Below, piece by piece: positions 22,701 to 35,065 of a stretch of DNA of 64,000 nucleotides. Position 1 is the stretch's first letter, and each line of letters opens with the position of its first letter. Made by a program: the position numbers and the translations under genes. A model generated the notes under the pieces. The model did no database searches, was not told the origin of the DNA, and saw only the letters and a program-made list of their open reading frames with translations. The DNA is from Vandiemenella viatica (Eukaryota; Arthropoda; Insecta; Orthoptera; Morabidae), in assembly GCA_031002005.1 (NCBI GenBank), contig JARYHS010013630.1, forward strand, positions 241,931,539 to 241,995,538, written 5' to 3'.

Positions 22701-23539
22701 ATGGATAACGTAATTAATATGGTCTTCTCGGGTGACTAGTCGAGTGAGCATGGTGTTTTTACACGATATTTCGGTGATCGGAATTCCTGTCGCCATTGTC
22801 TGGTGACAACGCCAAGAGAAACTTCGTAACTCCCTAAAATTCAAAACTGTTGTGTAGAACAGGAATTTGAATATAATGCCGTATAGTATAATTTTAGACA
22901 ACATTACTATAGTAATCGAGATTAAGATTTTTTTTATCTGGTAAAATTATAGAAAGATTGGATTAGAGAACATATGTATCACATATTGCCCATCCATAAA
23001 AAACAAAAAGAACAACTATTGGAATGACAGATGCGTAATTGAACTGTATATACAGTATAACTGTAAATACATGAATGTGAAGTTCAAAAATAATGTGAGA
23101 AGTGACTTATGTTGCTTTAGTGTAAACTAAGGATAACATCAGACCACGAGTTTCTTCCCTTCGGTTGTGGCAGTTAACCACTTGGACTCAATTGTTATCT
23201 CTTTGTGCCTACTCCTTAGTGAAGGTTGGTGATAATCATAGTAAGCATTTCTCTCTTGGACTGTTCTAATGGGCTGTTGTAGATTCTGACCTATGCGCGT
23301 TAGCTATGAGATTACTCAATTGTAAATGAAGCGACAGGCAACTAAAAGGCGAAACAATAAGATTTATGATTTAAAAATTTAAATAAACTGTAACTAAGTT
23401 TTGAAGTACTTATTGATTCATAATGGACACTATGGTGAACACTTACGGAAAAATTTATGGTAAATGAACGCCACGGCTTTGGTGGCATATGAAAAATTTT
23501 GGGTAACGTTTTTGCATAAATGTTATGGTATTTTGTTGA
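22701..23539. other. No recognisable feature
   Basis: AT-rich; no gene or repeat identified with confidence. Confidence 0.4.
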
Positions 23540-23550
23540 TACAGCGTTCA

Positions 23551-23800
23551 TTTTTTCTTCTTTTTGTTTATGGCTTTACGCCTCGTTGACGTCGAGGTCA
23601 TTAGAGGCTGGAAAGGACTGGTACCAGGAATGGGAAGGAATTCGGCCATGGCCTTTTGAAGGAAGTACCCCGGCATTCGCCTGGAGTGATTTGGGGAAAC
23701 CGTGGAAAACCGAAATCTGGATGCCCGGACGGGGATTCGAACCGGCGTCCTCCCGAATGCGAGGCCAGAACGTTAACCGCTCACCCACTACGCTTGGTAG
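23551..23800 (-). mobile_element. tRNA-headed SINE-A, copy 4, with target-site duplication
   Basis: Minus-strand SINE-A of 250 bp with the A tail at its left (T-rich 23551-23565), the GACCTCGACGTCAACGAGGC block, the GGTTTCCCCAAATCACTCC body and a B-box-like GGTTCGAATCCCC. It is flanked by an 11-bp direct repeat, TACAGCGTTCA, at 23540-23550 and 23801-23811. That is a clean target-site duplication and fixes the element's limits. Confidence 0.95.
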
Positions 23801-23811
23801 TACAGCGTTCA

Positions 23812-25109
23812 ATTTCGGGCTTTAATGCCTGGGTGGTCACGGGCTTCTTGGCGTTAACCTGACACTTCACCAAAAACACGGAAAAATCTATAGGTAGTGG
23901 CGTCCAATTCTGGTCACCAGAAAGGAACACGACCAGGAAAAAACTCTTTCAAGACTGTCAATGTTGTACCTGCAAAAACTATAAGTCTTCAAGAGCAGTA
24001 TCTACCAACCGAGCCACAAACACTAGATTATGTTACGATAATCTCCGCTGTTGACTTTTAATGCTTTACGTGTCCCGTTTTCAAAGAAATGTGGTGCAGT
24101 GATTCCTCCAGTGCGCAATACACACCAAACAGTGACACATTTGGGGATACATTTGACTGTCGTAAATCAATCGTGGGTTTTCAGAGTTCCAGATGTGCCA
24201 ATTTCACAAATTAACGACGCCATTGATGTGGAAATGTGCTTCAGCGCTGCACAGAATCAACCCTCACTTCTTGAAATCGAGGCTTGACCTAAATAACTTT
24301 GAGAAAACTGCAAGAAGATATTTGATGGAAACTCCATATAATTTTAAAGCCAACTGATTTTTTTAAAAATGAACTGATTCAAATATAGTCAACCGCTGCT
24401 TTTCACTTAACTGAAGCGATGTAACTTATAACTGGCGATGAATACGTTAAGTCTCACAACTGGGTGATGTGCGTTAAGAGGAAATTTATTAACATATAAT
24501 ATTAAAATATTGCGTAATATTCTTCATTCGATTGCCATCTGACCACCAGTACCTTTGCTGCAGTTAAAGATTGGGAAACGCATTGCTTTTGGTGTTGTTT
24601 GGAATTTAACCCTACATTGAATCTTCCAGATACGAACTTTGTTCTCCTGTCAGCCTACGATGGACTTCAGATCGAAAAGAAGTCCAAAGTTTAGATTTCC
24701 AGTATCTCGTGCTCTGAATAAGAGGCCAGAAATTCTACCTCGACCGGCTAGACCTAAAAAGACGCAAAACGGTCACTATGCTCAAGATCACTTGATTTGA
24801 TATTGCCGGAACATCATATAAGAAGCTATTATTTTATTGAAGATACAGGAATAGGACTCACAGAAGGCATATCTGGGCTGATTTTCCTATTGCAAAATAC
24901 AACATTTATCTTTTCTAATTATAATAATCCGTACTGCGCTTTTCTTCCGTAATTTCTATTAAAGATTTTTGGATGAAGTAGCACTCGGCTACCTGAAAAC
25001 CGGACGAACGAAGATAGAACAACAAACTCTAGAAGGTCAACTGAATGTTATGAGCCATTTCCTCAATTACAATCTCATCGATTTGTATGAATAATTAATA
25101 TCACGCCAA
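23812..25109. other. Intron 1 of the Kazal gene, no further feature
   Basis: Part of the ~8-kb first intron (17689-25652). No exon, hairpin or repeat recognised here. CTACCAACCGAGCCACAAAC near 24004 looks like the inverse of a tRNA-like SINE head but is too short to call. Confidence 0.45.
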
Positions 25110-25360
25110 TTCAACTGAATCCACGTACGCGTTTCACTTCATTCTCAGAAGCATCTTTCAGCGATTCTATATGTTAAGTGAGTGTATACATACGTAATTA
25201 CTTAATTTTATGCTACATTTTACACATCGAATTTATGTCATAAATATTTAGGAATTCAATACTACAATTTAGTTGTGTAAACTATAGCATAAAACAGTAA
25301 TTATCTCAACAGATAGATACTTATGAGAATGAAGACAAACGCGATTCACTGTAAAATAAA
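25110..25360. repeat. Imperfect fold-back repeat
   Basis: The left arm carries CGCGTTTCACTTCATTCTCA (near 25129) and TTTTATGCTACATTTTACACA (near 25206). The right arm carries the complements TGTGTAAACTATAGCATAAAA (near 25273) and TATGAGAATGAAGACAAACG (near 25322). Arms are about 100 bp with a short spacer. It resembles a small MITE with a GCGTTTC...AGCATC...CAGCG terminal theme; a similar theme occurs near 26236-26273. Confidence 0.65.
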
Positions 25361-25652
25361 AAATAAACAAATTTAGTTGCATTGGCATAATATTAATTCA
25401 TATAATTCGATAGCAGGTCAACTTACGATTAATACAGTATGGGAGATTTGTCTCTTGACCTGTTTAACAACAAATGTGCTCCTTTGCAAACAGGAATTAG
25501 TCTTTTACGTCGGACCATGATGATAAACAGAGAGGAATAAAGTCTGATCACAACGAATTAAATAGTATGGGAAGAAAACAACTAACAAGGCAACAGTGGC
25601 TACACGTTAATTAAATCTCAAGCAGTATGTGTATAGCCAGGGCAGTACTTAC

Positions 25653-25701
25653 CGACCGCGAGGCTGCTGAAGACGGCCACTGAGCAGAACGCAGCAGACA
25701 T
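25653..25701 (-). CDS. Kazal-type secreted protein, exon 1 (start codon, signal peptide)
   Basis: A 49-nt coding exon starting at the ATG whose A is at 25701 and ending with donor G/GTAAGTAC. It encodes MSAAFCSVAVFSSLAV, the first half of a signal peptide whose hydrophobic core continues in exon 2 in frame. A TATA box lies 37 bp upstream, so the 5' leader is very short if no upstream exon exists. Together the three exons give 145 complete codons plus one base. A secreted Kazal protein would act outside the cell, for example in haemolymph, gut lumen or a gland; the tissue cannot be told from sequence. Confidence 0.8.
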
Positions 25702-25737
25702 TGTGTTGGTGTGCAGCGCGCTCTCCCGGCCAGCAGG

Positions 25738-25744
25738 TTATATA
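25738..25744 (-). promoter_or_regulatory. Candidate TATA box of the Kazal gene
   Basis: TATATAA on the minus strand within CTCTCTATATAACC. Initiation about 25-30 bp downstream would fall near 25713-25717, in GCTGCACACC, leaving a leader of roughly 12-16 nt before the ATG. Spacing and strand support a core promoter; no expression data are available. Confidence 0.6.
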
Positions 25745-25916
25745 GAGAGAGGCTAAGCGGGGGCGCCAAGGTCGACCAACAGTTACCGCGACTTCATGAG
25801 GAGACCGGCTACTCCCATGAGCCCATCATAACACAAACAATTACACACAATCTTACAGTTAAAAAAAAAGTCTAGTTTATATCTTGATTTGTGTTATTTG
25901 TATACTTTTTCCTAAG

Positions 25917-26000
25917 CTCACCGGCCTCGCTAGCGTAGGCGATGCGCCGGTTCGATTGTGTCCGAGGTGTTTAAATGTTGTGTGTGTTAATGACGTGTCA
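25917..26000 (+). mobile_element. tRNA-headed SINE fragment (SINE-C type head)
   Basis: CACCGGCCTCGCTAGCGTAGG followed by GCGCCGGTTCGATTGTGTCC and a TTGTGTGTGTTAATG body resembles the head at 52865-53022 read in the opposite direction (CCGGCCTCGGTAGCGTAGG and GTCGCCGGTTCGAGTTC). Confidence 0.65.
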
Positions 26001-28494
26001 GTCATGTGGTTTCTATAATTACTTAGAAATAATATGTACTGGAGAAACCGAAAACACTGCATGATTCATAATCACCATTGAGTATTTGTATGGTCTTAGA
26101 AGCCGAAAGCCATTCATTAAAAATTAAAATTTTCTTCAATTGTGTACCATTACTATACATAGCTATAAAACCAAATCAAATAATGTTTTTAAATTAAACA
26201 CTGTCTATTAACAACTGTTTCTATTAGTTCTTCCAGATGCGTTTCGCCCTTTTGCGTGGGGTATCGTCAGTGGCTGTAAATGTACATAGCATTATTTTTA
26301 AGTCTGTCTGTAAAAATTAATAAAGACACTTGTTAATAGGTAATGTTTAATTTAAAACATTTATGCAACAACTGTCGGACATGACCAGTAACAAAGTTAT
26401 TATCAAATCATAGAATCTTCCATTTCATGTTTCCTCTTCTCTATTTCCTGAGTTACTACGACAGGTCTACGAAGGAGAACAATTTAACTGATTAATATAA
26501 TTTTATCTCCCTCTGCCCATGTGAGAAGAGTACATGTGAATATTGTTTATATATAAAAATATAAAAAATATTTAATAGAAACATAGTATATTTTACAGCT
26601 CCATACCACACACAGATTTAATTGCTACAAACGAAGTGCCGGTGTAGTTAATGAATTATGTATTAAATTTCCAACACTTTTTAAACTATATGAGTAGTAA
26701 CAATTGACTGTTCGTTATCTTTCTTCTTCTGTACCAAACAAAAGTTATTCAGTTATTTTTTAAGTATAAGATAAGATTCTTTTACGCAGTAAAATAGTTT
26801 TGAATCTAGAAGTACTACGAGTGTTAACCTGAAAGCGTTAGGGTTTTATAATGTAATTTATACTTCCCCGGTTTAACGTTTAACAAAGGAGCGAAGAAAA
26901 TTCTATTAATGTAAATTCCTCCAAAAGCAGATTCCACTGACCTGACACGAACTCGGGGAGGCAGAGCTCTTTAGGGATGACCTCAAATAACCAGTGTCAC
27001 GACCTACCCTAGACGTTCTCTCCTCGGTGCTCATTTGACAATTGAATGAGTGAATATGAGAGAGAGGGTAGCGTGCGGAGTCCCCAGACATACAACTCTG
27101 AGGAAAAATCTCTGGTTTATCGGAGACTGAACCTCAGTCCTCTAGTGGTTCTACCGGCTGGCCAACCATTAAAAGAGAAAATGAAAATATACAAATAATA
27201 TCTTATTTATCTTTCCTTACCTGTTACTCCTACTCTAAAAGAAGAACAACTTAGTTTTAGGGAAGCAGCAGAAATCAATTACTTCACTGATTTTTTTATT
27301 GTTTTATCACAGAAAGAAGTTATTTCATTTATTATTTTCATCACACATAGGATATATAGCAATCTTAAATTTTATTCTTAATGATAAATTGAATTTAAAT
27401 TAAGATTCAAATTACTGATACTGAAATAACAGTTTATTTTCGCCATGGCGCCATTTGACTTGCCTTCAGATTTCTTTTCTTGGATCTCCTAATAATAAAA
27501 ATATATTTTATAGAGTGTTAAATCGTTTAAATAAATTAATAAAAGTAGGTTACTGCTATCTGAAATATAAATCACTCTATTTTCCATTCTTGTTTAATAA
27601 CCTTACATGTATTTAAATGTTGTAGAGTACATTACGCATGGTATAGCAAAAGAAGTTACCAATCATTAACTTAATGTTGTTGTTGTGTATCGGAGTCAAA
27701 ATTTTTAGTCATATAACAGTAAATTTTGTTTTTTGGTATTAAATTATTTTAATACACAGAACGCTCGAGTTGTAAAAGTTACTTTGCTTGAACGAAATTA
27801 AGCCCGTATATAAGTAAATTAATTATCTTCCTAGAAAAAGCTCTGGTGAATGCACGATTTAACAAATCAAACTTGACACAGATTTTATTACTGCCTATTA
27901 TCAGACGCGAACGATTTCATTACTTTCCGCTAATCTCTGAAATTTCAGTCATTTTCTTTGACTTTCAGCAATATCACAAACAATTTTGCATTACTGCACA
28001 CCATTCTGGTTTCCCAAGAGAAGAAGCAACCAGTCACTGAATTCATGAAGTTTGTTATTGTGAGAGTCTTTATTTAGTATGCTAATCTACAGTTGAGTTT
28101 GAAAATAGAGACATTATAGGCATACAAACACCCAACCAACAGTGTTACTCAACACGGGGCTAGAGAGATTCAAATGTTCCCGTTTACACAATTGTTCATA
28201 CAATCCGTCAGTTGGATACTGAAATGGACGCCTTTTTTCCCATTCAACAAAATAATTAATAGAGTACTCAAAAAACGATGAAACATTTCATAGACCAATG
28301 TTCACTTATTTCTTTCAGATCAATATACCAATGTCTAAGGGAAACTTCATTAGGTGAAATAAGGAATTCATTTAAATTTCACGTTTAAACTATTAAAATT
28401 AACGCGAAAACTATTCAAATAATCAGTTATGAAACAAATTATATATTTTTCTTCTGTGGTTTGTACATTTATTTATTAAATTGGAAGTGGTTTA
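26001..28494. other. No gene recognised upstream of the Kazal promoter
   Basis: Strongly AT-rich. A ~40-bp theme with GATGCGTTTCGCCCTTTTGCG and ATCGTCAGTGG lies near 26236-26273. A GC-richer SINE-like pocket near 26935-27170 ends in CTAGTGGTTCTACCGGCTGG. Nothing else is recognised. Confidence 0.45.
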
Positions 28495-28745
28495 TTGATG
28501 TGTGTGTGTGTTTTAAGGGTGCGTCGACAGCGAGGTCATTAGCGGGTTTATCCTCCAGAAAATATCTGTTTACGAACTTCATATTCTTAGCATCAGTATT
28601 AAAGAGAAATAAATCAAATGAGCCATAAATATAACAAACAGTTGGGATTCGACCGCGTTACAACGCTGGCATCGCGTTGTTAGGGTCGTCGGTTCCCATC
28701 CGACCTAGGACATGGGATGTTTCAAATGACTGTTGTGTATGCAAA
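28495..28745. mobile_element. Two SINE fragments
   Basis: GGGTGCGTCGACAGCGAGG with TCATTAGCG near 28516-28542 matches the SINE tail fragment near 6135-6164. A tRNA-like head with TTAGGGTCGTCGGTTCCCATCC near 28680 and a GTTGTGTATG body follows on the plus strand. Both are incomplete. Confidence 0.45.
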
Positions 28746-28919
28746 AGCCGAAACAACAGACTACAAAAATTGAATCATATATGCAGCGAGATAATGACAA
28801 CACTGTGTGACCTAGTATATATATTAAATAAAAAAATCAGTGATATTTTAGGGGGAATAAAAACGATTTGTAGTCTCTAAATGAAAAATGTTCCTATCAA
28901 CAATTCAATTTGAAAACTT

Positions 28920-29860
28920 CAGTACTCATATGGGACCCATATTTTGGGTATCAGGTACAACATTTGGAGGGTGTGCAAAGAAGGGCTGCTAGATTAGTCT
29001 CTGGAAATTACTGCAGAACACAATCAGTATCCGATATGATAAAAGAGTTGGAATAGGATTCATTGGAAGACAGGAGGAGGATGAAGATAATCATGGGTGT
29101 GGAGAAGATGTATATTGGTGATGAGGCGTGAAAAGATATTGGTGTAAGAATTAAGATTAAGGCATGGAAGGTAAAAGATGTTCATAATCACAAGCTGGCA
29201 CTCGATTTAAGATTGGGAGATTTTCTTTCGTAGGTAAGGGAGCGTCCATAAACCACGTAACTACATTTTGACCTCCTGTGAAACCCCTCCCCTTCCCCTC
29301 TTCAGGTAGCCCGACGTGGTTTTTGCCTCTACCCCCTCCCCCGCGTAGCACGTAGCTTTTTTCCTTTTTGATTCCAGAAGACATTTTGTACTGTTTCCTT
29401 TTGTCAGACTATCGTGAATTACATACGGAGATAATTAAATGACAGAGATAATTAAATGACGGAAATAAATATTCACTCGGTGTTGTGTATTCTGTACCGC
29501 ATTTTAACTCTGGCAAATAATATGAGTGGAAAGCTACGTGGGCTGGCTCGGAACCCTACCCCCCCCCCTCCTGCCTCCCCCCCCTTCACGAAGCCCAGCG
29601 TGGCTTTCAAGCCAACCCCTCTTCCTCTCTAGACCGAGCCACGTATTTTATGGAAGGTCTCTATGGGGGTCAGGGATTGAAATAAGTTACCAAGAGAAAA
29701 GATGAATAATTAACAAAAACGTTGAAAGAATTTAAAGTTGAAATTTGTAGAGGGCAAAAGTAGGCGAGTACAGGAAAAGGGAAAATGGATGTGTAGGGAA
29801 ATTGCCACCGGAGCAATTATCCCAATTAAATTAAATTCAATCAAATTAAATCACTCCGGC
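28920..29860 (+). mobile_element. LINE-A 3' fragment, interrupted by a MITE
   Basis: From CATATGGGACCCATATTTTGG through the thumb region (GCAAAGAAGGGCTGCTAGATT, GAAATTACTGCAGAACACA) to the tail AATTGCCACCGGAGC and AATTAAATTAAATTCAATC. It aligns block for block with the LINE-A copy at 20925-21395. The sequence is split at 29238-29661 by a 424-bp MITE and resumes with GGGGGTCAGGGATTG as in the uninterrupted copy. Confidence 0.9.
29238..29661. mobile_element. PIF/Harbinger-like MITE inside LINE-A (M1)
   Basis: A 424-bp insertion with inverted ends GGGAGCGTCCATAAACCACG (left) and GAGACCTTCCATAAAATACG (right end read inverted). It is flanked by TAA at 29235-29237 and TAT at 29662-29664, consistent with a 3-bp TWA target duplication with one later change. 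The interior is C-rich on both sides (long C runs near 29559-29592) and has no coding capacity. A relative lies at 42503-43571. Confidence 0.85.
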
Positions 29861-29869
29861 AATGTGATA

Positions 29870-32800
29870 GCACCATTTTATTCTTGTGTTTGTGTGTGTA
29901 GGAAAGACGAAACCAAGTATGATTAACGTAATGCGTTGGATGAATTATTGCATTAGCCTTCTAAGTCATCTCGCCGACGTCCTTGACCTGTATACTGCCT
30001 GTGCTAGTAAGAAGCTTCCGGAAAGGCGTGTCTGAGCAGAATTACATTATGTCATTGTGTGCAAAATAACATGCACTGGGAGTGACCTCTGTTGAACCAT
30101 GCGTCAGCGATTAACTTCTAGTGGCTAATAGTTATCGACCTCGAGCTTTCGTTTCTTAGCCGCAACGGAAGCACCGTTGAACTCGGCCGACTCCGGTAAA
30201 GTCAGTATCCACAGATAAGGTAAGTCTTACGCTAGTAATACTTCCGAAGTCATATTTCAATTGACGTACCCTCACCATGTAGCTCTGAACTGCGTAACCA
30301 ATACATACTTTCTCTAGGATATTATAAGACTAATGGTGACTTTTAATTCCTCTAGTTTCTAATGTTTGTTACAAAGAAACACGGGACAATGTGCCCAATA
30401 CTTTTATATAAAACTGGAATTGTAACTTATCGCTTACTTCGAGTGCATGTTTCAGTTCTCGCCATTACAACTGTGATTGATTGTTCCGGAAGAATCGGCT
30501 GGTATATCCATGAATCATTTTCTCAAATTCAGTTCATTCATGTTCCTCGACGGTTGATTGATACATTCGTTATCAAGTTCAACTGAAATATGAAGAAGTA
30601 TCTAAATTCAACCATCTTGAAATGGCTTACAATAAAATTCAAAGATGCAAGGAACGTTACAAGATAACAACGGAGTAAATGTAAAAAATAACTTAGTCCA
30701 CAATCGGAAGGTTGGTTTGATCCTCCCGATGGAGGCTTGTTGAGCCATTGTGTCAGAGGTGGGGCGACCAGTTCCTTTGAGACCTACAGTTTTACACGTA
30801 ATCAAAATCACTGAACGTCTTGGCGTAGCTCATATGATCAGACGCAACTCTTAAAAATTCCTAAGCGTACCAGTATTTGAATCCGTGACCGGACCACGAT
30901 CGGATGAAAGAAAGCGTTTTAACCACTGAACTACCAGATGGCCTCGTTTTAAGTAATTCGCTTAGAAATGTTACTGAAGTGTCCGTAAGGCACTTTCAGT
31001 GCTAACGAAGCAGTAGCACCAATTTCTTTTGATTTAAAATAATTGATGTTCCTAGATGCAAGAGTAGCCAAACATATCTAGTTGACCTGAGAGGCCTTAT
31101 CTACGTTCAAAGAATGGGCGCGTTCCACGTTGAGTCATCGACTGTACTTTGAATTCAACAAAATAGGGAGAGTTTTGACTGGACGAAGTAATCTTACTTT
31201 CTTTAGAAGGTCTGTAACGTAGTCATTGAGATAGTCCCTCTATAACATTGAACCACTTGGAATTTTCATTATAAAAGTTAACTATTTTCTTTGAAAATTG
31301 CAGCATCATTAAACAAATGTGTATATGCAGCTGAATATTACAAGATAGGCCCTTTTTAAAATTACCAACGCAAATAACTAGAAATATAAAAAGAATTTAT
31401 GGACGTAATCGTGCTATCTTACCAGTCGGGTTGGGGCTTTAAACGAAGAACTGATTAGGAGCGGCCTAAATAGTGCCTAATGTCAAGCGAGTAGCGAAAA
31501 TGCCTGCACTATTCAATAGGAGCAATTTCAAAAGTCAGAGTGTAAAATGTTTGACTGACCAAGCTGTGTGAATATTACAGCGACATTGCTGCTCATACGG
31601 TACACGACATGGATGCGCTTCCTAGAACAGTGAACCGAAGAGAATCTAGAGGATCAGGAAATCGGAAATGGACTACAAAATGCTACTATTCATTGGCATT
31701 TTGGTAATTTGCAGTTCAACATTACGAGATCTGTGCTCCACATTTTGACTTAGCAAAGAGGATTTTCTTGACCAAAAAACAAAGTCACCTCAAACTACAA
31801 GACTGACTACATAATGACCAGCCGATTGGCAGCGTAAAGCTTATGTGTTTTCGGAGAAATCCTACTTTAGCTTGGACTTCAATGATATCTACATATACTT
31901 AAAGATATCTTTGTGAACGCCTTTTTCAGCAATGATCGGACGGTAGTTTGATGCTACTGACTGAGAGTCAGTTCTGCCATCTTTTGTCATCACCGTTTCC
32001 TCAGTATTCCTGGACGAAGATACCAGATCACAGACTGTCTGCAGCAGTTAAACTTACTGACGTCAATCTTCCCCAATCGCAATGTTCATATAACCTGCTG
32101 CCTCATGATCATATTGGGAGGGTGTCACTTGAATACTATTGCGAACATCACCACGCAGTCAACAAGATTAAACTGTGGAATAGCACACAAGATGCCAAAA
32201 CATAATTTAAAAGTTCTTTGATTTCATGTAACCAGCGCTAGTATACTTTACAAGAAATTGTATTTTTCGGACGGTAATTGTTCTATCTTTATAAATCATA
32301 TTATTAATATTTTAAAGCCACATTATTAATATGTAGAATTAATTTAGTTGTAATCTCGTGTTTATTTCGTTATGCTGTAGGTATCATAAACAATTTATTT
32401 TACTATTAAAATTATTGTCAATCTGAAGCACCGGATTTCAATTATTCCCTATCACGAAAACAATAAACTTATATCCTTTTGAACTTTTAATTGTTTACGC
32501 TATTCGCGAGGACCTTGGAGATAACTATTTCGCCCAGCATATTTCAGATACGTTTGCAGTAGACCAGTCCAATCTTTGATCCATATTTATGGTCAGGGAA
32601 CTAAGGAAATCAAAGACAATTTTGAATTTACACATTTTTAATACAGTTGTTTAACTATTGTAGCACATCATGTACGCTGAAACGTATCTCTTCACACAAA
32701 AAGATAATTATGTTCAAAACTCAACTTAAGCTTTTGTGATTATAGATTTCAAATTTTATAAATACTTGGAAATAAAATTTGTCTAAAACACATAAACATT

Positions 32801-33900
32801 GTATGAATAATAGTGTCTAGAGAAATTTTAAGATCCAGGCTAAGCAACTGTACCTTATTAAATTCATAACACTGGGGTGACCAAACGCTGAAGTTTTACA
32901 TAAAAGACTGGAAAGCTGTATTAAAGGACAGGCCATCATTAAAGAATTTTTCAACAGAATTTTCATTAAAATAAACTCTTTACATTGACACTATGACAGA
33001 CATTTGGTAAGTGCATATCTACTTTAAAATCAGTAGCTACTATGTAGGAATACACAAATGAAATATCAAATTTTAATTGATTTACTGCTTGCAACAGTTT
33101 AATGTTCTCTTATCAGTTTTTGTCGTTACAGACAATATACTCTAAAGGAAATAAATGCCATTTCTATTCCCTGTAATCACTGTTATCAGTTCATTAGGGA
33201 CTAAAAATTTTCTCGTTGGTATTACTCGAATCCCTCGTTTGCACTTTAATGACTTTTCGCAGTATTTTCGTAATGTTATTTGCATAGTTACAGAAATATA
33301 CTGCAGAACTTAACTACTGCGATTGTCATTGCAATTTTTTAAATGTAAACTTAAAAGCCATTAACTATGAAAGTGTTATTTATGAGTACACAGGTCTTTT
33401 ATTTACAGTAAATTGATGCTTTCGTCGATATCTGTTGATCTAATAAAGGATGCATTAAGTTTCGCAGCTGGTGTTTTGACGTTTTTCCATCGGGAAATAC
33501 GCGGACCTTCTGCTGCTGTAGAAGAAATATACCATTGTAACCTTGAGTTTTTCCGACACGGATGCAAGAGTTATTTGTGTGAGATCTTCATAATTGGTTA
33601 TCAGCTTTACTTCGTGAATTGAGACTGAGTACTGTACTGAAAGTATTTTACGATCATGGAATTTAGCACCGAAATTATTTGTCTTCAATTTTCTTCAAAT
33701 GTTTCAAGGAAATTATGTTTCTCATGATCTGATAATACATTTCTCCTTACATGCACCTCAGGGAGAAATACAGGTACGAACACTCAACAAAGAAAGTATA
33801 TATGAACACTCATCAGTTTGTCTTATTTTGAAGTACGAGCAGAAAACAGAATACTATGTTATATAAATTTAGTGCAGTGGTTACTAGTTTTAAGAATAAT
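29870..33900. other. Mostly featureless; SINE head at ~30835-30945
   Basis: No gene recognised. On the minus strand near 30945-30850, CATCTGGTAGTTCAGTGGTT followed by GGTCACGGATTCAAATAC resembles A and B boxes of a tRNA-headed SINE. The rest, including 31400-33400, shows only chance open frames. Confidence 0.45.
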
Positions 33901-33904
33901 CGAA

Positions 33905-34020
33905 GTTTATTTGCCGATCTCTGTAGTGAAGGGGTTAACGCGTTGGCATCAAGGTACAGGAGTCGCTGGTTCAATATCGCCCTCTCATATGGGCTGTTCT
34001 TCTTCCGTTGGAAAAATAAT
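33905..34020 (+). mobile_element. tRNA-headed SINE fragment
   Basis: CTGTAGTGAAGGGGTTAACGCG then GAGTCGCTGGTTCAATATCGC fits A- and B-box spacing of a tRNA-like head. There is no clear tail. Confidence 0.5.
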
Positions 34021-34424
34021 GCATATATGCTGAGATAACTCATATTTGTACTTGTTCAATTTATACATCGTTGATAAGCAATGAAATGCAGCTATATTCG
34101 ATGAGATAAACCTGATAAAAGTAAACAAGTAAACAGATGAAGTTAACAGAATGATTCACCAGAAAAAAAGGTCATTAAATAGATAAACCGTGTAAATATG
34201 AGTCGTGCCTTTGCATTTGGGATTCCATACTGTAAAGACCTAAATACATATTTTGCATGTGGTAAGTCTCACGGCAGTTCCTAGTCACAAAAATCAATGC
34301 TTTGACGCGGTAGATCAGGTAGCGGACTTCCCTCCAAGGCTCTGCAACCCCGCGCGCGCTGATGACGCTATCGTCCAGCAAATATCACATTTAGTATAGG
34401 TATTTTCAAATTTAAATGATACTC

Positions 34425-34750
34425 GCCAGTGTGTCTCAGTGCGCTGGATCAAGGAGGTACAACGGTACCGGGCATGAGCCCAGGATCCCGCGTATCAGCC
34501 GTCCTGATTGCAGCTTTTAGGCGGTTTACCGCAGCCATCAAGGCAAACGCCAGTCTCCAACTCATAAACTAGAAATTATTAAAAAAATACACTTATAATA
34601 CAGAGAACATAATTACACATTTCGCAGACAGATGTCAACATTTCACTTCCTCCATTAGTCAGTAGTACGATGTGGCAATAGGTATAAAATGCTTGACGTT
34701 AGCAACTAGCAAGGGCATGCGGCCATAAAACCATAGCTCCAAATTTAACC
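34425..34750 (+). mobile_element. SINE-B copy 2
   Basis: Same block order as the copy at 5045-5385: CCAGTGTGTCTCAGTG, CCGTCCTGATTGCAGC, CAGCCATCAAGGCAA, TTTCGCAGACAGATGTCA, CACTTCCTCCATTAGT, GATGTGGCAATAGGTATAAA and a GGCATGCGGCCATAAAA end. Sequence identity is moderate, so both copies are old. Confidence 0.65.
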
Positions 34751-35065
34751 TAGCCAAAGATGAACAAAACTCAATAAAGGCAACCGACCTCTAATGTTAG
34801 GAAACTATGGAGGAGAAGAAGAAGAATTTACTATGTAATGAACATTAAATTTTGACCATATGAAATCAAATTATATTAATATATGTTAAAGTAACTTCAG
34901 AATAAAAACATTTACTTATTTTTCTCACTACTTACAAAGAATATTAGATGTATGCGTATTTAGTACTTGTCATTTAAATAAAGATTATTGTCGATATTGG
35001 GAATAAATTTGAAGTCAGTAATAGGTAATAACGTTTTTGATATAGACACGGTAACAAATAATATA
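34751..35065. other. No recognisable feature
   Basis: AT-rich spacer between SINE-B copy 2 and the long inverted repeat. Confidence 0.4.

Noticed and set aside
22398..22904. 168-codon minus-strand frame
   Set aside because: Antisense to the Tc1-like transposase over most of its length.
29540..29600. C-rich runs as a G-quadruplex regulatory site
   Set aside because: They belong to the MITE interior; no independent evidence for a regulatory role.
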